NCBI GenBank assembly: GCA_002361485.1
Contig: DESZ01000030.1
Span: 1 to 64,000, forward strand
From: Cyanobacteria bacterium UBA3301
GTDB lineage: Bacteria > Cyanobacteriota > Vampirovibrionia > Gastranaerophilales > Gastranaerophilaceae
Direction of reading: 5' to 3'
Length of the DNA: 64,000 bases
Part shown: positions 52,060 to 60,603 of the stretch, piece by piece
Position numbering within the stretch: the first letter of the stretch is position 1
Layout: each line of letters opens with the position of its first letter
Program-made: the position numbers and the translations under genes
Notes under the pieces: generated by a model
What the model was told of the DNA's origin: nothing
What the model saw: only the letters and a program-made list of their open reading frames with translations
The model's database searches: none

Positions 52060-52545
52060 TTAAATCCCCAACATCATCCTATTTACATTACCGCTGTAAT
52101 ACATTGAAGCAAACATCGCATTTTCATTTTGCTTCAATTGAGAATACTCAAATTGTAATTGTACTAACTCCTCTTTACACAAAGAATAATCCTGTTTATT
52201 GCTATTAATATTATTTTCAGGCTTAGAATCTATTTTTGTCGAAATAGCTTTTAAGATTTCTTCAGTTGACATACTGTGAGAAAAACTTGCGCCGACTTGT
52301 TTAGCCAGTTCTCTTGCTTTTGAAATAATTACGGCCTCCGAAGAAATGTTATTTTGCCCGTCTGAAGATTTTGATTTTTGAACAGCGTATATTTGAAGCA
52401 ATTTTTCTATCAGAACTTTTGCTTGAGCTTCCGATGATACCGTTGAAGGGTCAATTCCAAGCGCGATAAGTCTTCGGCGAGTTTCTTCGCTTAAACAATT
52501 TGATCCGACATATCCGTAATATGAACCGACAGAATTAATAAACAC
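52060..52545 (-). CDS. Hypothetical helical protein
   Basis: 161 residues, unknown. The N-terminus SEETRRRLIALGIDPSTVSSEAQAKVL near 19-45 looks like a small helical binding domain. A Ser/Asn-rich linker and a further helix with Gln, Glu and Leu follow (EELVQLQFEYSQLKQNENAM). No signal peptide is present. The first codon is GTG 52545 with AAAGG about 12-16 bases upstream, an unusually long spacing. The start is therefore uncertain. It lies downstream of rubrerythrin but behind that gene's terminator. Confidence 0.7.
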   Translation of the reverse strand: MFINSVGSYYGYVGSNCLSEETRRRLIALGIDPSTVSSEAQAKVLIEKLLQIYAVQKSKSSDGQNNISSEAVIISKARELAKQVGASFSHSMSTEEILKAISTKIDSKPENNINSNKQDYSLCKEELVQLQFEYSQLKQNENAMFASMYYSGNVNRMMLGI

Positions 52546-52627
52546 GTTTCTAATGACCTTTCTACATGGGTTATAATTATTTTTATCCGCAAGTCAATAT
52601 TATTGCCGGCTTTTTTACAAACAATAA

Positions 52628-52665
52628 AAAAAGACCGACAGAAAACAAAATCTGTCGATCTTTTT
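52628..52665 (-). terminator. Terminator after rubrerythrin
   Basis: A 15-bp stem AAAAAGATCGACAGA/TCTGTCGGTCTTTTT on the minus strand with one mismatch and an 8-base loop, ending in T-run. Confidence 0.8.
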
Positions 52666-52686
52666 ATACAAATAAAAATTTTAAAA

Positions 52687-53223
52687 TTATCCGAAATATC
52701 TTTTTAATAATCCGTCAAAACCTTTACCATGGCGAGCTTCATCTTTTGCCATTTCGTGAACAGTGTCATGAATTGCATCATAACCCAATTCTTTAGCACG
52801 TTTTGCAAGTTCTAATTTCCCTTCGCAAGCACCAAATTCAGCTTCAGCTCTTAATTCAAGATTTTTCTTTGTAGAATCAGTCAAGACTTCGCCTAATAAT
52901 TCGGCAAATTTTGCAGCATGTTCCGCTTCTTCAAACGCATATCTTTTATATGCTTCTGCTATTTCAGGAAAGCCTTCACGTTCTGCCACTCTTGACATTG
53001 CAAGATACATTCCGACTTCTGTACATTCACCGTTAAAGTTCGCTCTCAAGCCTTCCATTACTTGTGCATCATCAACTTTTCCGTCCCCTACATGATGTTC
53101 GCATGCATATACTTTGCCTTCACCGCCTATTGCTTTAAATGTTGTAGCGCCGCATATAGGACATCTTTCAGGCATTGTATCAGATTCTGTTGACCAACCG
53201 CATACCGTACATACAAATTTCAT
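52687..53223 (-). CDS. Rubrerythrin with N-terminal rubredoxin domain
   Basis: 178 residues. The N-terminal rubredoxin-like site has [21 protein letters not shown] (C-x2-C near 5 and 20). The ferritin-like diiron domain follows with [25 protein letters not shown] and [16 protein letters not shown], then [19 protein letters not shown] and [26 protein letters not shown]. The rubredoxin part precedes the diiron part, the reverse of the classical order. These enzymes reduce hydrogen peroxide in anaerobes. AAAGGTGG lies before ATG. Confidence 0.94.
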   Translation of the reverse strand: MKFVCTVCGWSTESDTMPERCPICGATTFKAIGGEGKVYACEHHVGDGKVDDAQVMEGLRANFNGECTEVGMYLAMSRVAEREGFPEIAEAYKRYAFEEAEHAAKFAELLGEVLTDSTKKNLELRAEAEFGACEGKLELAKRAKELGYDAIHDTVHEMAKDEARHGKGFDGLLKRYFG

Positions 53224-53296
53224 AAATAAACCACCTTTCTTAAACTCTATTTGTAAATTATAACAAAGAGAAAAATTTTTGTACAGCTTATAAAAA

Positions 53297-54199
53297 TCAA
53301 TTAAAATGATTAAAAACTCGGGTTTCTACATCTTCTTTTGTAAAGAAAATATTTTCATCACTATAATTTATATTTAAACCTAATCCCTCTTTTACAACCC
53401 CTATTTTATACCCTATATCAATATTTTGAGGAACTGTTGCAACAATTTGATAATCTTCTCCGCCAAACAAAACCATCTCGCGCCAATTTTCAAAACATTC
53501 AAGCGATTTATCGTATGGAATTTTAGAAAAATCTATATCCAATAAAACACCGCTTTCATTTGCTATTGTTGACAAAGCATCAGCAAGCCCGTCTGAAGTA
53601 TCCATCATAGCATATTTGCCTTTAACATTTTTTGAAACATATTCCCCAAACGCAATCTGTGCAATCGGTTCAAGGTGTGCTTTAATAAATTTTGTATTTT
53701 TTTTACCCGATAAAAGTTGTTTTAAACCGGCTGCAGAAGAACCATGAACGCCAGAAACAATAACTTTTTGTCCGATTTGCGCATTTTTTCTTGAGGAAAT
53801 ATTTCGTTCTTTTACACTTCCCAATGCACAAACAGAAATATAAATTTTATCTCCCCCTGTTATATCTCCGCCGACAATATCAACATTAGCTCCGCAAGCT
53901 TCTTTCGCGCCTTCATAAAAATTTTTGACAAAATCGTTTTCGATATCAGACGGTAAAGATAATGATATTGTTAAATATTTTGCCACTGCACCCGAAGCGG
54001 CAACATCTGATAAATTAACCATCACAGACTTGAATCCTAATTGATAAGGAGTAGAATATGCTCGCTTAAAATGCACATCTTCAACAAGACTGTCTTGAGT
54101 TATTACAATACCTAAATCTTTTAAATATGCACAATCATCCCCGATAAAATCTGAATTTAAAATATTTTTTATTTCGGATATAAATTCTTTTTCTTTCAT
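53297..54199 (-). CDS. thiL: Thiamine-monophosphate kinase
   Basis: A 300-residue enzyme that makes thiamine pyrophosphate from thiamine monophosphate. Family motifs: GDDCAYLKD near 20, [15 protein letters not shown] near 32-46, [13 protein letters not shown] near 60-72 with the metal-binding Asp residues, [12 protein letters not shown] near 107, and [15 protein letters not shown] near 200. It begins right after the GGDEF gene stop with no ribosome-binding site, so it is probably translated by coupling. An in-frame TTG at 54202 is an alternative start. Confidence 0.94.
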   Translation of the reverse strand: MKEKEFISEIKNILNSDFIGDDCAYLKDLGIVITQDSLVEDVHFKRAYSTPYQLGFKSVMVNLSDVAASGAVAKYLTISLSLPSDIENDFVKNFYEGAKEACGANVDIVGGDITGGDKIYISVCALGSVKERNISSRKNAQIGQKVIVSGVHGSSAAGLKQLLSGKKNTKFIKAHLEPIAQIAFGEYVSKNVKGKYAMMDTSDGLADALSTIANESGVLLDIDFSKIPYDKSLECFENWREMVLFGGEDYQIVATVPQNIDIGYKIGVVKEGLGLNINYSDENIFFTKEDVETRVFNHFN

Positions 54200-54202
54200 C
54201 AA

Positions 54203-56110
54203 TTAAACTATATCATGCTCAATTAGAGAAATAAATTCGTTTACTAAAGTATGATTCCATTTTTTGCCCGCATCTGATTTGATAACCTCTAACGCATCCC
54301 GTGATGACATTTTAGCTCTGTATGGACGCGGTTCAATTAACGCAAAATATTCATCAATTATCAAAATTATTTGAGACGTTAGAGGAATTTCGTCTTTTGA
54401 AATCTTATTCGGATAACCGCTTCCGTCCCAATTTTCATGATGATGTTCTATTATAGGTAAAATATCCTGAACATAAGATATAGGTTTCAAAATTTCTTGA
54501 GCCGCTATGACAGGATGATTTTTTATTTTATCTTTTTCTTCATCCGTTAACGGTGTAGCCTTTTGCAACAACCCGGGAGATATCATCAGGTTTCCGATAT
54601 CATATAACAAAATTGCAACACGAAGATTATCTATATCTTCTTTTGACAGGTCAAAACGTTTTGCAAGACTGACTGCGGTTAAGACTTTATTTTTAACAAC
54701 ACCTGCTTCGTGCATAGGGTTATAGAGTTTACTTAACATATCGGCAACCATATACAAAGACTCTTGTTTATTTTCACCTTGGTGCGCAGTAGTTTCAAGT
54801 TTTAAGCACAATTCTTTTGACAATTTTCTTGCCAGAGGAACACGATTTTTTGAAAGAATATCGAGAAATGTATTAATTGCAATTTCTTGCCAAGAAGTTT
54901 CCGTTATAGGTTTTGCAAGCGTAACCCGATTTCTGCCGTTACGTTTTGATTGATACATTGCTTGATCGGTTAATTCCAAAAGTTCTTCTACATTGTCAGT
55001 ATGTTCAAAAAAAGTCGCCACCCCTAAACTGCCAGTAATATGTCCGATAGTTTCAATCTCTCTGTTTTCAATTGATCTACGAATTCTCTCTGCGGCCGCC
55101 AAAGCACCATCTGATGCAACCCCCGGCAATAAAATATCAAATTCTTCCCCGCCGATTCTTGCCGGAACATCGATTGAACGGGCATTACTTTTCAAAATTT
55201 CAGCAATAGTTTTTATTGCCATATCGCCGTATGCATGCCCGAAAGTATCATTGATTTTTTTAAGATAATCTAAATCTATACCAATAACGGAGAACGGCTG
55301 CATCAAACGTTTTGCACGCGCAACTTCTTTATTTAATGATTCTTCAAAATATCTGCGGTTATATAAACCGGTTAATGCATCCGTTACGGCTTCTTCACGA
55401 ACTGCTTGAAACAAATCCGCAATCGTAATAGCCATTTCTATTTGTTTTGCAAATAAACCTAAAAAATCCGTTTCGGCAGAAGCCAGTTCCTCACGGGAAG
55501 AAAATACGCAGAACCAGCCAAATTCCTTTTCACGTGTGTACAAAGGAATAACTATGACTGATTTTACAGGTTGATTTGATAAAACTTTTGCAACAGTATC
55601 TTGTGTCAATTCAGGCATTACGGCTTTTAAAGACAAATCAAGCGAACGTGTTTGGATTATTGTTTTTTGTTTAAATGCATCCGCAAAAATACTTGTATCA
55701 TCATAATTTAGCCTGCGAGTTTGAATAGAAGGCGCACCTATAATATTATTCAGTCTTTCAATCAAATTATCCTTTGATTGTGCTAAAATACGCAAAAATG
55801 TTCCGTCTTCATCTTCACATTTTCTGATAATGACGCAATGCATATAACCGAGTTCGCCTTGAGTTGAATTAACAATAGCTTCCAAAACATTTTCTAACGG
55901 GGTCGAAGAATTCATCATATCCCATATATGCTGGAGAGTAAACATTCTTTTATTAGCATCGTTTAACTCTTTAGTGCGCTCTTTTATCTCCTTTTCAAGC
56001 TCCAGATTTCGCTCATATATTTCGAGATAATCACGCTTTTCATTGTACAAGTTACTCTCAACTTCCGATACCTTACGCTTTACTTCTTTAAATTTATCAA
56101 ACAATCCCAT
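54203..56110 (-). CDS. GAF-GGDEF protein with degenerate HD-GYP domain
   Basis: 635 residues. A coiled-coil N-terminus (about 5-60) is followed by a GAF-like region (about 70-230), and GGDEF (about 240-400) with DALTGLYNRRYFEESL and an intact GGEEF at the active site. The C-terminal HD-GYP-like domain (about 410-635) has HHHENWDGSGYP, but the first HD pair reads YDIGN in place of HDIGK and DEYFAL stands where DvfDAL is expected. It probably makes cyclic di-GMP, while the degradation domain looks inactive. AAAGG precedes ATG. Confidence 0.9.
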   Translation of the reverse strand: MGLFDKFKEVKRKVSEVESNLYNEKRDYLEIYERNLELEKEIKERTKELNDANKRMFTLQHIWDMMNSSTPLENVLEAIVNSTQGELGYMHCVIIRKCEDEDGTFLRILAQSKDNLIERLNNIIGAPSIQTRRLNYDDTSIFADAFKQKTIIQTRSLDLSLKAVMPELTQDTVAKVLSNQPVKSVIVIPLYTREKEFGWFCVFSSREELASAETDFLGLFAKQIEMAITIADLFQAVREEAVTDALTGLYNRRYFEESLNKEVARAKRLMQPFSVIGIDLDYLKKINDTFGHAYGDMAIKTIAEILKSNARSIDVPARIGGEEFDILLPGVASDGALAAAERIRRSIENREIETIGHITGSLGVATFFEHTDNVEELLELTDQAMYQSKRNGRNRVTLAKPITETSWQEIAINTFLDILSKNRVPLARKLSKELCLKLETTAHQGENKQESLYMVADMLSKLYNPMHEAGVVKNKVLTAVSLAKRFDLSKEDIDNLRVAILLYDIGNLMISPGLLQKATPLTDEEKDKIKNHPVIAAQEILKPISYVQDILPIIEHHHENWDGSGYPNKISKDEIPLTSQIILIIDEYFALIEPRPYRAKMSSRDALEVIKSDAGKKWNHTLVNEFISLIEHDIV

Positions 56111-56274
56111 AAGGAAAACCTTTCAATTATTGACAATGAATTATAACATTTTATCAGTTATGTTGGCAACATAGCTAAACAAATTTCAATAAAATAGCAC
56201 AGACACTTTAAAATTTATAAATTATGTGATATACTTAAATATACGAGAGATTATACAGAAAATGGAGGTTTAAT

Positions 56275-56652
56275 ATGCATATTCACGTTAACGGAAAAAA
56301 CATTGAAATTACCGAAGCTATTAAAGCTTATGTGAAAGAGAAAATAGGTAAAGTTGCAGCACGTTATGACCAAATACAAGGTATAGACGTAGTTTTAACC
56401 GTAATTAAAAATCCTTCTGCAGAAGGAAAACATATCGCTGAATTGATTTGTAAAACTAATTCCGGCACAATTCACAGCGAAGAAGCTGCAGAATCAATGT
56501 ATGCAAGTATAGATTTATTAGCTGATAAATTTGCAAGACAAATTACAAAATTCAAGGATAAAAACATTTCTTCAAGTAAAGAATCCATCCGCGACGTATT
56601 TGTTGAAGCAGATGACTCGGCAGAAGAAGAAGTAAAAGCTATAGAAGATTAA
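56275..56652 (+). CDS. hpf: Ribosome hibernation-promoting factor, short form
   Basis: 125 residues of the HPF/YfiA family. MHIHVNGKNIEITEAIKAYVKEKIGKVAARY opens the conserved domain, with AELICKTNSGTIHSEEAAESMYASIDLLADKFARQI at about 61-96. It parks ribosomes as inactive 100S or 70S dimers under stress. The long-form C-terminal dimerisation domain found in many bacteria is absent. AATGGAGGTTTAAT lies before ATG, a strong site. A terminator follows at 56668. Confidence 0.94.
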   Translation: MHIHVNGKNIEITEAIKAYVKEKIGKVAARYDQIQGIDVVLTVIKNPSAEGKHIAELICKTNSGTIHSEEAAESMYASIDLLADKFARQITKFKDKNISSSKESIRDVFVEADDSAEEEVKAIED

Positions 56653-56667
56653 TTTCTGTTATATTTA

Positions 56668-56700
56668 AAAAACAACCGCAATTAATGTGCGGTTGTTTTT
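56668..56700 (+). terminator. Terminator after hpf
   Basis: A 13-bp stem AAAAACAACCGCA/TGCGGTTGTTTTT with a 7-base loop and T-run. Confidence 0.88.
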
Positions 56701-56717
56701 TATTGGAGGTTTCATGG

Positions 56718-56723
56718 TAAAAT
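56718..56723 (+). promoter_or_regulatory. -10 element TAAAAT of rsmD, leaderless type
   Basis: TAAAAT ends six bases before the ATG at 56730 with no Shine-Dalgarno site. A TTGTTT 19 bases upstream could act as -35. Confidence 0.55.
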
Positions 56724-56729
56724 CTGTTT

Positions 56730-57287
56730 ATGAATATAACAGGCGGAAGATATAACAGACAAAAAATTACGGCACCTGATGAACATATTACCCGTCCGAC
56801 TCTATCGAAAGTCAGAATGGGCGTATTCAATACTTTGTCTTCCATTATGGATTTTGAGGAGAAAAGTTTTCTTGACATGTATGCAGGTTCGGGGATTATG
56901 GGGTTAGAGGCGATTTCTCGCGGATTTTCAAAGCTTACTGCAATAGAATATAACAAAAAAGTTTATTCAATTATTAAAAAGAATTTTTCAAAATACGAAA
57001 AAGAAAATGATATAAAACTGTTTTTGGGTGATAGCCAAAAAGTCTGTACAAAATTGACGGATAAATTTGACGTAATCTATATTGACCCGCCTTACTTTTC
57101 GGGTGTTTATGAAAAAAGCTTGGACTCTGTAAAACATCTAACAAGCGGTATCATTATTTTGGAACATACTTTGAATTTATCTGATAGTGGTAACGCCGAC
57201 ACGATATTATTATCTGACGAATTTGAAATCATTAAACAAAAAAAATATGCCGATAAATTTATAACATTTTTAAAGTATAATAATTAA
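56730..57287 (+). CDS. rsmD: 16S rRNA (guanine966-N2)-methyltransferase RsmD
   Basis: 185 residues. GGRYNRQKITAPDEHITRPT opens the family, then the SAM-binding LDMYAGSGIMGLEAISRGF at about 49-67, and the catalytic DPPY in VIYIDPPYFSGVYE near 115. It methylates 16S rRNA. It is followed 12 bp later by a glycosyltransferase gene. The enzyme is present in many bacteria and does not indicate lineage. Confidence 0.95.
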   Translation: MNITGGRYNRQKITAPDEHITRPTLSKVRMGVFNTLSSIMDFEEKSFLDMYAGSGIMGLEAISRGFSKLTAIEYNKKVYSIIKKNFSKYEKENDIKLFLGDSQKVCTKLTDKFDVIYIDPPYFSGVYEKSLDSVKHLTSGIIILEHTLNLSDSGNADTILLSDEFEIIKQKKYADKFITFLKYNN

Positions 57288-57299
57288 AACGAGAAAAAT

Positions 57300-58367
57300 A
57301 TGGCTGAAAAAAAGAAAAAAATTTTACTGATAAAGTTATCGTCACTGGGAGACGTTATTTTTAATATACCTTTAGCGAACGCTTTGAAAGATGCAGGATA
57401 TGAGGTTACTTGGCTTGTTTCCGAAAAAGGAATTGATATTGTAAAAAATAATCCTTGCGTTGACAATGCCATACTTGTTCCGATGAAAATTTGGAAAAAA
57501 CGCGGGCCGTCATTTGAAAGTTTTAAAGAGTATTTAGCTATATTAAAACAATTAAGAAAAGAAAAGTTTGATATAGCAATAGATTCTCAAATGATGCTAA
57601 AAAGTCTTTATTGGATGTTGTTTTGCGGAGCAAAACGAAGAATAATTTCAAAAGAAGGGCGTGAATTATCACTTTTAGGCGGAAATGAATGGATAGATAA
57701 TATTTCATATAAACCTGATTCCCCCATTGTTATGAATTATTTGCGATACGCAAACCATTTGGGGATAGATGTCAAACCTGAAGACATAAAGGTTACCCTG
57801 CCGCCAAGAACAGAAGAACAAATAAAAAAAGTAAACGATTTATTATCCCAAACGGATAAATCCAAAAAGACGATAGTAATTTCGCCGGCAACTACTTGGG
57901 GTAACAAGCATTGGGATAAAGATAATTGGAAAAACCTTATTGATAAATTATCTTCCAAATATAATCTTGTTTATACGGGCGGGCCTGACAATAACGAATT
58001 GATAGAATATATTTCAAACGGAAACGGAATAAACCTTGCAGGGAAAACAAATATATTAGAACTTGCGGAAGTTTTTTCAAGAGCGGATTTAGTTTTATCA
58101 CCTGATTCAGGAAGCGCGCATTTAGCTTGGGCTACAAGGAAACCTAAAGTTATTGCAATATTTACATGCACACCCAAAGAGGTTCTCGGACCACTCGGAG
58201 ACAAAAACAAATACATATCACTCGGCGGAACAGGCTTGAATTGCCAACCTTGCTTTAAACGGAAATGCAAACAGAAAAATAATGCTTGTACTCATACCCC
58301 GACAGTTGATGAAGTATTTAATACCGTCGAAAATATGATTAATAATTATTCTTCCGCTAAAAATTGA
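57300..58367 (+). CDS. Glycosyltransferase family 9 (heptosyltransferase-like)
   Basis: A 355-residue member of the ADP-heptose:LPS heptosyltransferase family. ILLIKLSSLGDVIFNIPLANALKDAGY at about 8-34 is the family start. ISPATTWGNKHWDKDNW follows at about 195-211, then YTGGPDNNELIE near 218 and LVLSPDSGSAHLAWATRKP near 261-279. A C-terminal Cys cluster (CQPCFKRKCKQKNNAC near 316-331) is present, a feature of some family members. It probably adds a sugar to lipopolysaccharide core or a similar glycolipid. It overlaps the convergent 73-residue gene by 22 bp. Confidence 0.92.
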   Translation: MAEKKKKILLIKLSSLGDVIFNIPLANALKDAGYEVTWLVSEKGIDIVKNNPCVDNAILVPMKIWKKRGPSFESFKEYLAILKQLRKEKFDIAIDSQMMLKSLYWMLFCGAKRRIISKEGRELSLLGGNEWIDNISYKPDSPIVMNYLRYANHLGIDVKPEDIKVTLPPRTEEQIKKVNDLLSQTDKSKKTIVISPATTWGNKHWDKDNWKNLIDKLSSKYNLVYTGGPDNNELIEYISNGNGINLAGKTNILELAEVFSRADLVLSPDSGSAHLAWATRKPKVIAIFTCTPKEVLGPLGDKNKYISLGGTGLNCQPCFKRKCKQKNNACTHTPTVDEVFNTVENMINNYSSAKN

Positions 58368-58567
58368 GGAATCTCAACATCCGGAGTACCGATAACTCTA
58401 ACTAACTCTAATACGGATGCTTTCATTTGACACTTTTGGGATGAACCGCTGAAGAAATCTTTGTAATAGCATCCTTCACAATTGCATCCTCTTTTATAAC
58501 ATTCTACAGCCGTTGCAGTCCATCTTCTGACTGCTACCGCTCTGCCCATATCTCTACTTCTAAACAA
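58346..58567 (-). CDS. Small Cys-rich conserved-looking protein
   Basis: 73 residues. MGRAVAVRRWTATAVECYKRGCNCEGCYYKDFF has a Cys set (C-N-C-x2-C) that could bind a metal, and SSQKCQMKASVLELVRVIG follows. Dense spacing of Arg, Cys and aromatics suggests a real conserved protein, but I cannot name the family. The start is TTG 58567 with GGAG about 11 bases upstream. ATG 58549 is a second option without a good site. It overlaps the glycosyltransferase gene tail to tail. Confidence 0.72.
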   Translation of the reverse strand: MFRSRDMGRAVAVRRWTATAVECYKRGCNCEGCYYKDFFSGSSQKCQMKASVLELVRVIGTPDVEIPQFLAEE

Positions 58568-59223
58568 TTTATTTTATCTCCACTTATCTGAACTAAAACA
58601 GACGCAAGAATACAATGATATATCTCGCGACATCTCCCCTAAAGCCGTCGTATCAATGTCTTTCAACTTTATATACCAATTATAAAAAATAAGCATGATT
58701 TTTCAAGAGAAAAACATGTCGATATTAAGTTTTGTAACAAGCCCCTAACTCCCACTCCACGCCTATTTTAGGCACTTCTCAACACCCTCGAAACCATGTC
58801 ATGCCATGGATTTAAGCCATCCTAAAACATGCAAAGCCATGTCAGTACATGGTTTTGCATGTGTATATAAAGTATTAAGTTTTGTAAAAATATGCGTATT
58901 TTATTGGTTTTTAAGCATGTCAAATTAATTTTTTCAAAACAAAAGGGCATGACCCATCACAAAATCATGCCGCTTTTGTGGCGAAAAATTCTTATCAGGT
59001 CATGCAATCTGAAAAAAATTATCGCCTTAAGAACTTGCCCATTTATGTTGCATGCCCGTTAAAGTCACGGTGTAACTCGAGCGAAGTTCAATCATCTACA
59101 TATTGAATAATAATATTTTTCAATTTAATTTTCATTCCCTGTTAGTTTAGCTTTTTGTTTAATACTTTTAGGTAATGAATTTTCATAAAATGTAATCAAC
59201 AATTCACTTATAGGAGAATAAAT
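58568..59223. other. Palindrome-rich non-coding region, 656 bp
   Basis: No coding frame is convincing. CATG occurs about a dozen times between 58690 and 59090. A 16-bp-stem hairpin lies at 58827-58862. A second hairpin with AAAAGGGCATGA/TCATGCCGCTTTT is at 58941-58977. An exact 14-bp direct repeat ATTAAGTTTTGTAA sits at 58724-58737 and 58874-58887. A third pairing GGCGA/TCGCC lies near 58980-59025. The region resembles no RNase P, tmRNA or SRP RNA that I recognise; an untranslated RNA or mobile remnant is possible. Confidence 0.6.
58827..58862. repeat. 16-bp stem hairpin with 4-base loop
   Basis: ACATGCAAAGCCATGT pairs with ACATGGTTTTGCATGT with one G-T pair; the loop is CAGT. No T-run follows, so it is not a normal terminator. 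It may be an RNA structure or a protein-binding palindrome. Confidence 0.85.
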
Positions 59224-59625
59224 ATGGTTTGCAAAATGATGCTTTTTGATTACAGAGATTTTGAAAAACACTATTTTGAAAAAGCAAATTTAGACAATTT
59301 TGATATAAAATTTTACGATTTCCCGCTAAATGACGAAACAATAAATCATATTCCGATTGAAGAAATAGAAAAAACCAACGCAATAAGCGTTTTCACCACA
59401 TCAAAAGTAAATGATGAAATTCTTGATAGATTCAAAAACTTGCGAGTGATTTCAACGCGCTCTGCCGAGTATTCGCATATAGATTTAAAATCTTGTATAA
59501 ATAAGAATATCGCACTCGTGAATGTAGAAACCCCATGGCAAGATGTGCCAAATTATATTCTATTGCAAACCTTCAAAAAAATAACGGAAGTTCTTTGCGG
59601 CTGCAGAGATAATCGAATAGTATAA
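59224..59625 (+). CDS. N-terminal half of a D-2-hydroxyacid dehydrogenase
   Basis: 133 residues matching the substrate-binding N-terminal domain of D-isomer 2-hydroxyacid dehydrogenases: ISVFTTSKVNDEILDRFKNLRVISTRSAEYSHIDL, then NKNIALVNVETPW. It stops near the helix where the family enters its NAD-binding Rossmann domain, so the NAD site and catalytic Arg/His are missing. AGGAG lies before ATG, and the frame is clean, so it may be a stable short protein or a truncated gene. Its stop touches the convergent ubiE stop. Confidence 0.75.
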   Translation: MVCKMMLFDYRDFEKHYFEKANLDNFDIKFYDFPLNDETINHIPIEEIEKTNAISVFTTSKVNDEILDRFKNLRVISTRSAEYSHIDLKSCINKNIALVNVETPWQDVPNYILLQTFKKITEVLCGCRDNRIV

Positions 59626-60285
59626 TTATTTTTGCATAATCTGAACAGATATTGCACCAAAGAAAAAATCTTTTCGTTTGACAAACTTGAAACCTGCATT
59701 TTCAAACTCTTCAATTATCTCATCGGGCTGCGGGTATTCATTTTTAGTATTTATGAGATATTCGTAATTCGAAGATTTTTTTTTGCAAACTTTTACTATA
59801 TAAGGCACAATAAAATCAAAAATTTTACTTAAAAAATTATGTTCGCCGAAATCAAGATGTAAAAATTGACCGTTTGGTTTTAAAACACGATAAATTTCTT
59901 CCAAAGCTTTTTGTCTGTTTTCGACATTACGAAGCCCAAAACCCATTGTAATGACATCAAACTCATTTTCACCAAAAGCTAAATCCGTAACATCACCTTG
60001 TATAAAAACACCATGCGGATTTTTCGATTTTGCAATTTTTATCATTTCTTTTGAAAAATCCAAACCGATAACACGCAATCCGCTTTTGCTTAAAATACGC
60101 ACAAAATCACCCGTTCCGCAGCAGGCATCCAATATCATCATATTTTCGCGAAGCTCAAGCTGTTTTAGCGCAAAAAGTTTTATAATATAGTGACTGCCAA
60201 AAGAGATTATATTGTTCATATAATCATAATATGATGCGATTTCATCAAACATTTCAGAGATTTTTAAAGGATTTTTGTCTTGCAT
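59626..60285 (-). CDS. ubiE: Demethylmenaquinone/ubiquinone methyltransferase
   Basis: 219 residues. FDEIASYYDYMNNIISFGSHY near 13-33 and the SAM-binding ILDACCGTGDFVRILSKSGLRVIGLDFS near 50-77 are typical. The motif DVITMGFGLRNVENRQKALEEIYRVLKPNGQ is near 110-140. The enzyme makes menaquinone (or another quinone) and suggests a quinone-dependent electron step. Other menaquinone genes are not in the window. TATAAT lies nine bases before ATG on the minus strand and no Shine-Dalgarno sequence is present. Confidence 0.93.
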   Translation of the reverse strand: MQDKNPLKISEMFDEIASYYDYMNNIISFGSHYIIKLFALKQLELRENMMILDACCGTGDFVRILSKSGLRVIGLDFSKEMIKIAKSKNPHGVFIQGDVTDLAFGENEFDVITMGFGLRNVENRQKALEEIYRVLKPNGQFLHLDFGEHNFLSKIFDFIVPYIVKVCKKKSSNYEYLINTKNEYPQPDEIIEEFENAGFKFVKRKDFFFGAISVQIMQK

Positions 60286-60603
60286 AGTTTATTTATTATA
60301 ACAAAACTTAATATATTCAGTAATCATATTTCGGATTGTAAAGCAGATTTTTAAAGTTCAATCTTTCGATTGAGTTTGTCATTTTTTTATCATTTTTAAA
60401 AATGAAAAGTGTTGATTTTACACATTTCTAACTACATTTATTATGTAAATTTTTGTTAAATATTTATATTAAAAATTTAAGAAATATAGAAAACATGTCG
60501 TTACATGTATTATAATATATATAGAAGATATACTTCTAAACAACATGCTTGTAATTACCCTCAAATATTTTGATATAATCAAAATAGAAAGGTGGCGATA
60601 TAT
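60286..60603. other. AT-rich intergenic region with palindrome
   Basis: No gene is seen. ACATGT-CGTT-ACATGT at 60493-60508 is a perfect inverted repeat 2 bp before TATAAT at 60511-60516, about 90 bp ahead of the Ycf45-like gene. It could be an operator. Otherwise the region is low-complexity AT. Confidence 0.5.

Noticed and set aside
58941..58977. Intrinsic terminator of ubiE on the minus strand
   Set aside because: The hairpin is more than 600 bp past ubiE with other sequence between, so assignment to that gene is not supported.
58568..59223. RNase P, tmRNA or SRP RNA gene
   Set aside because: None of the conserved cores of these RNAs could be found on either strand.
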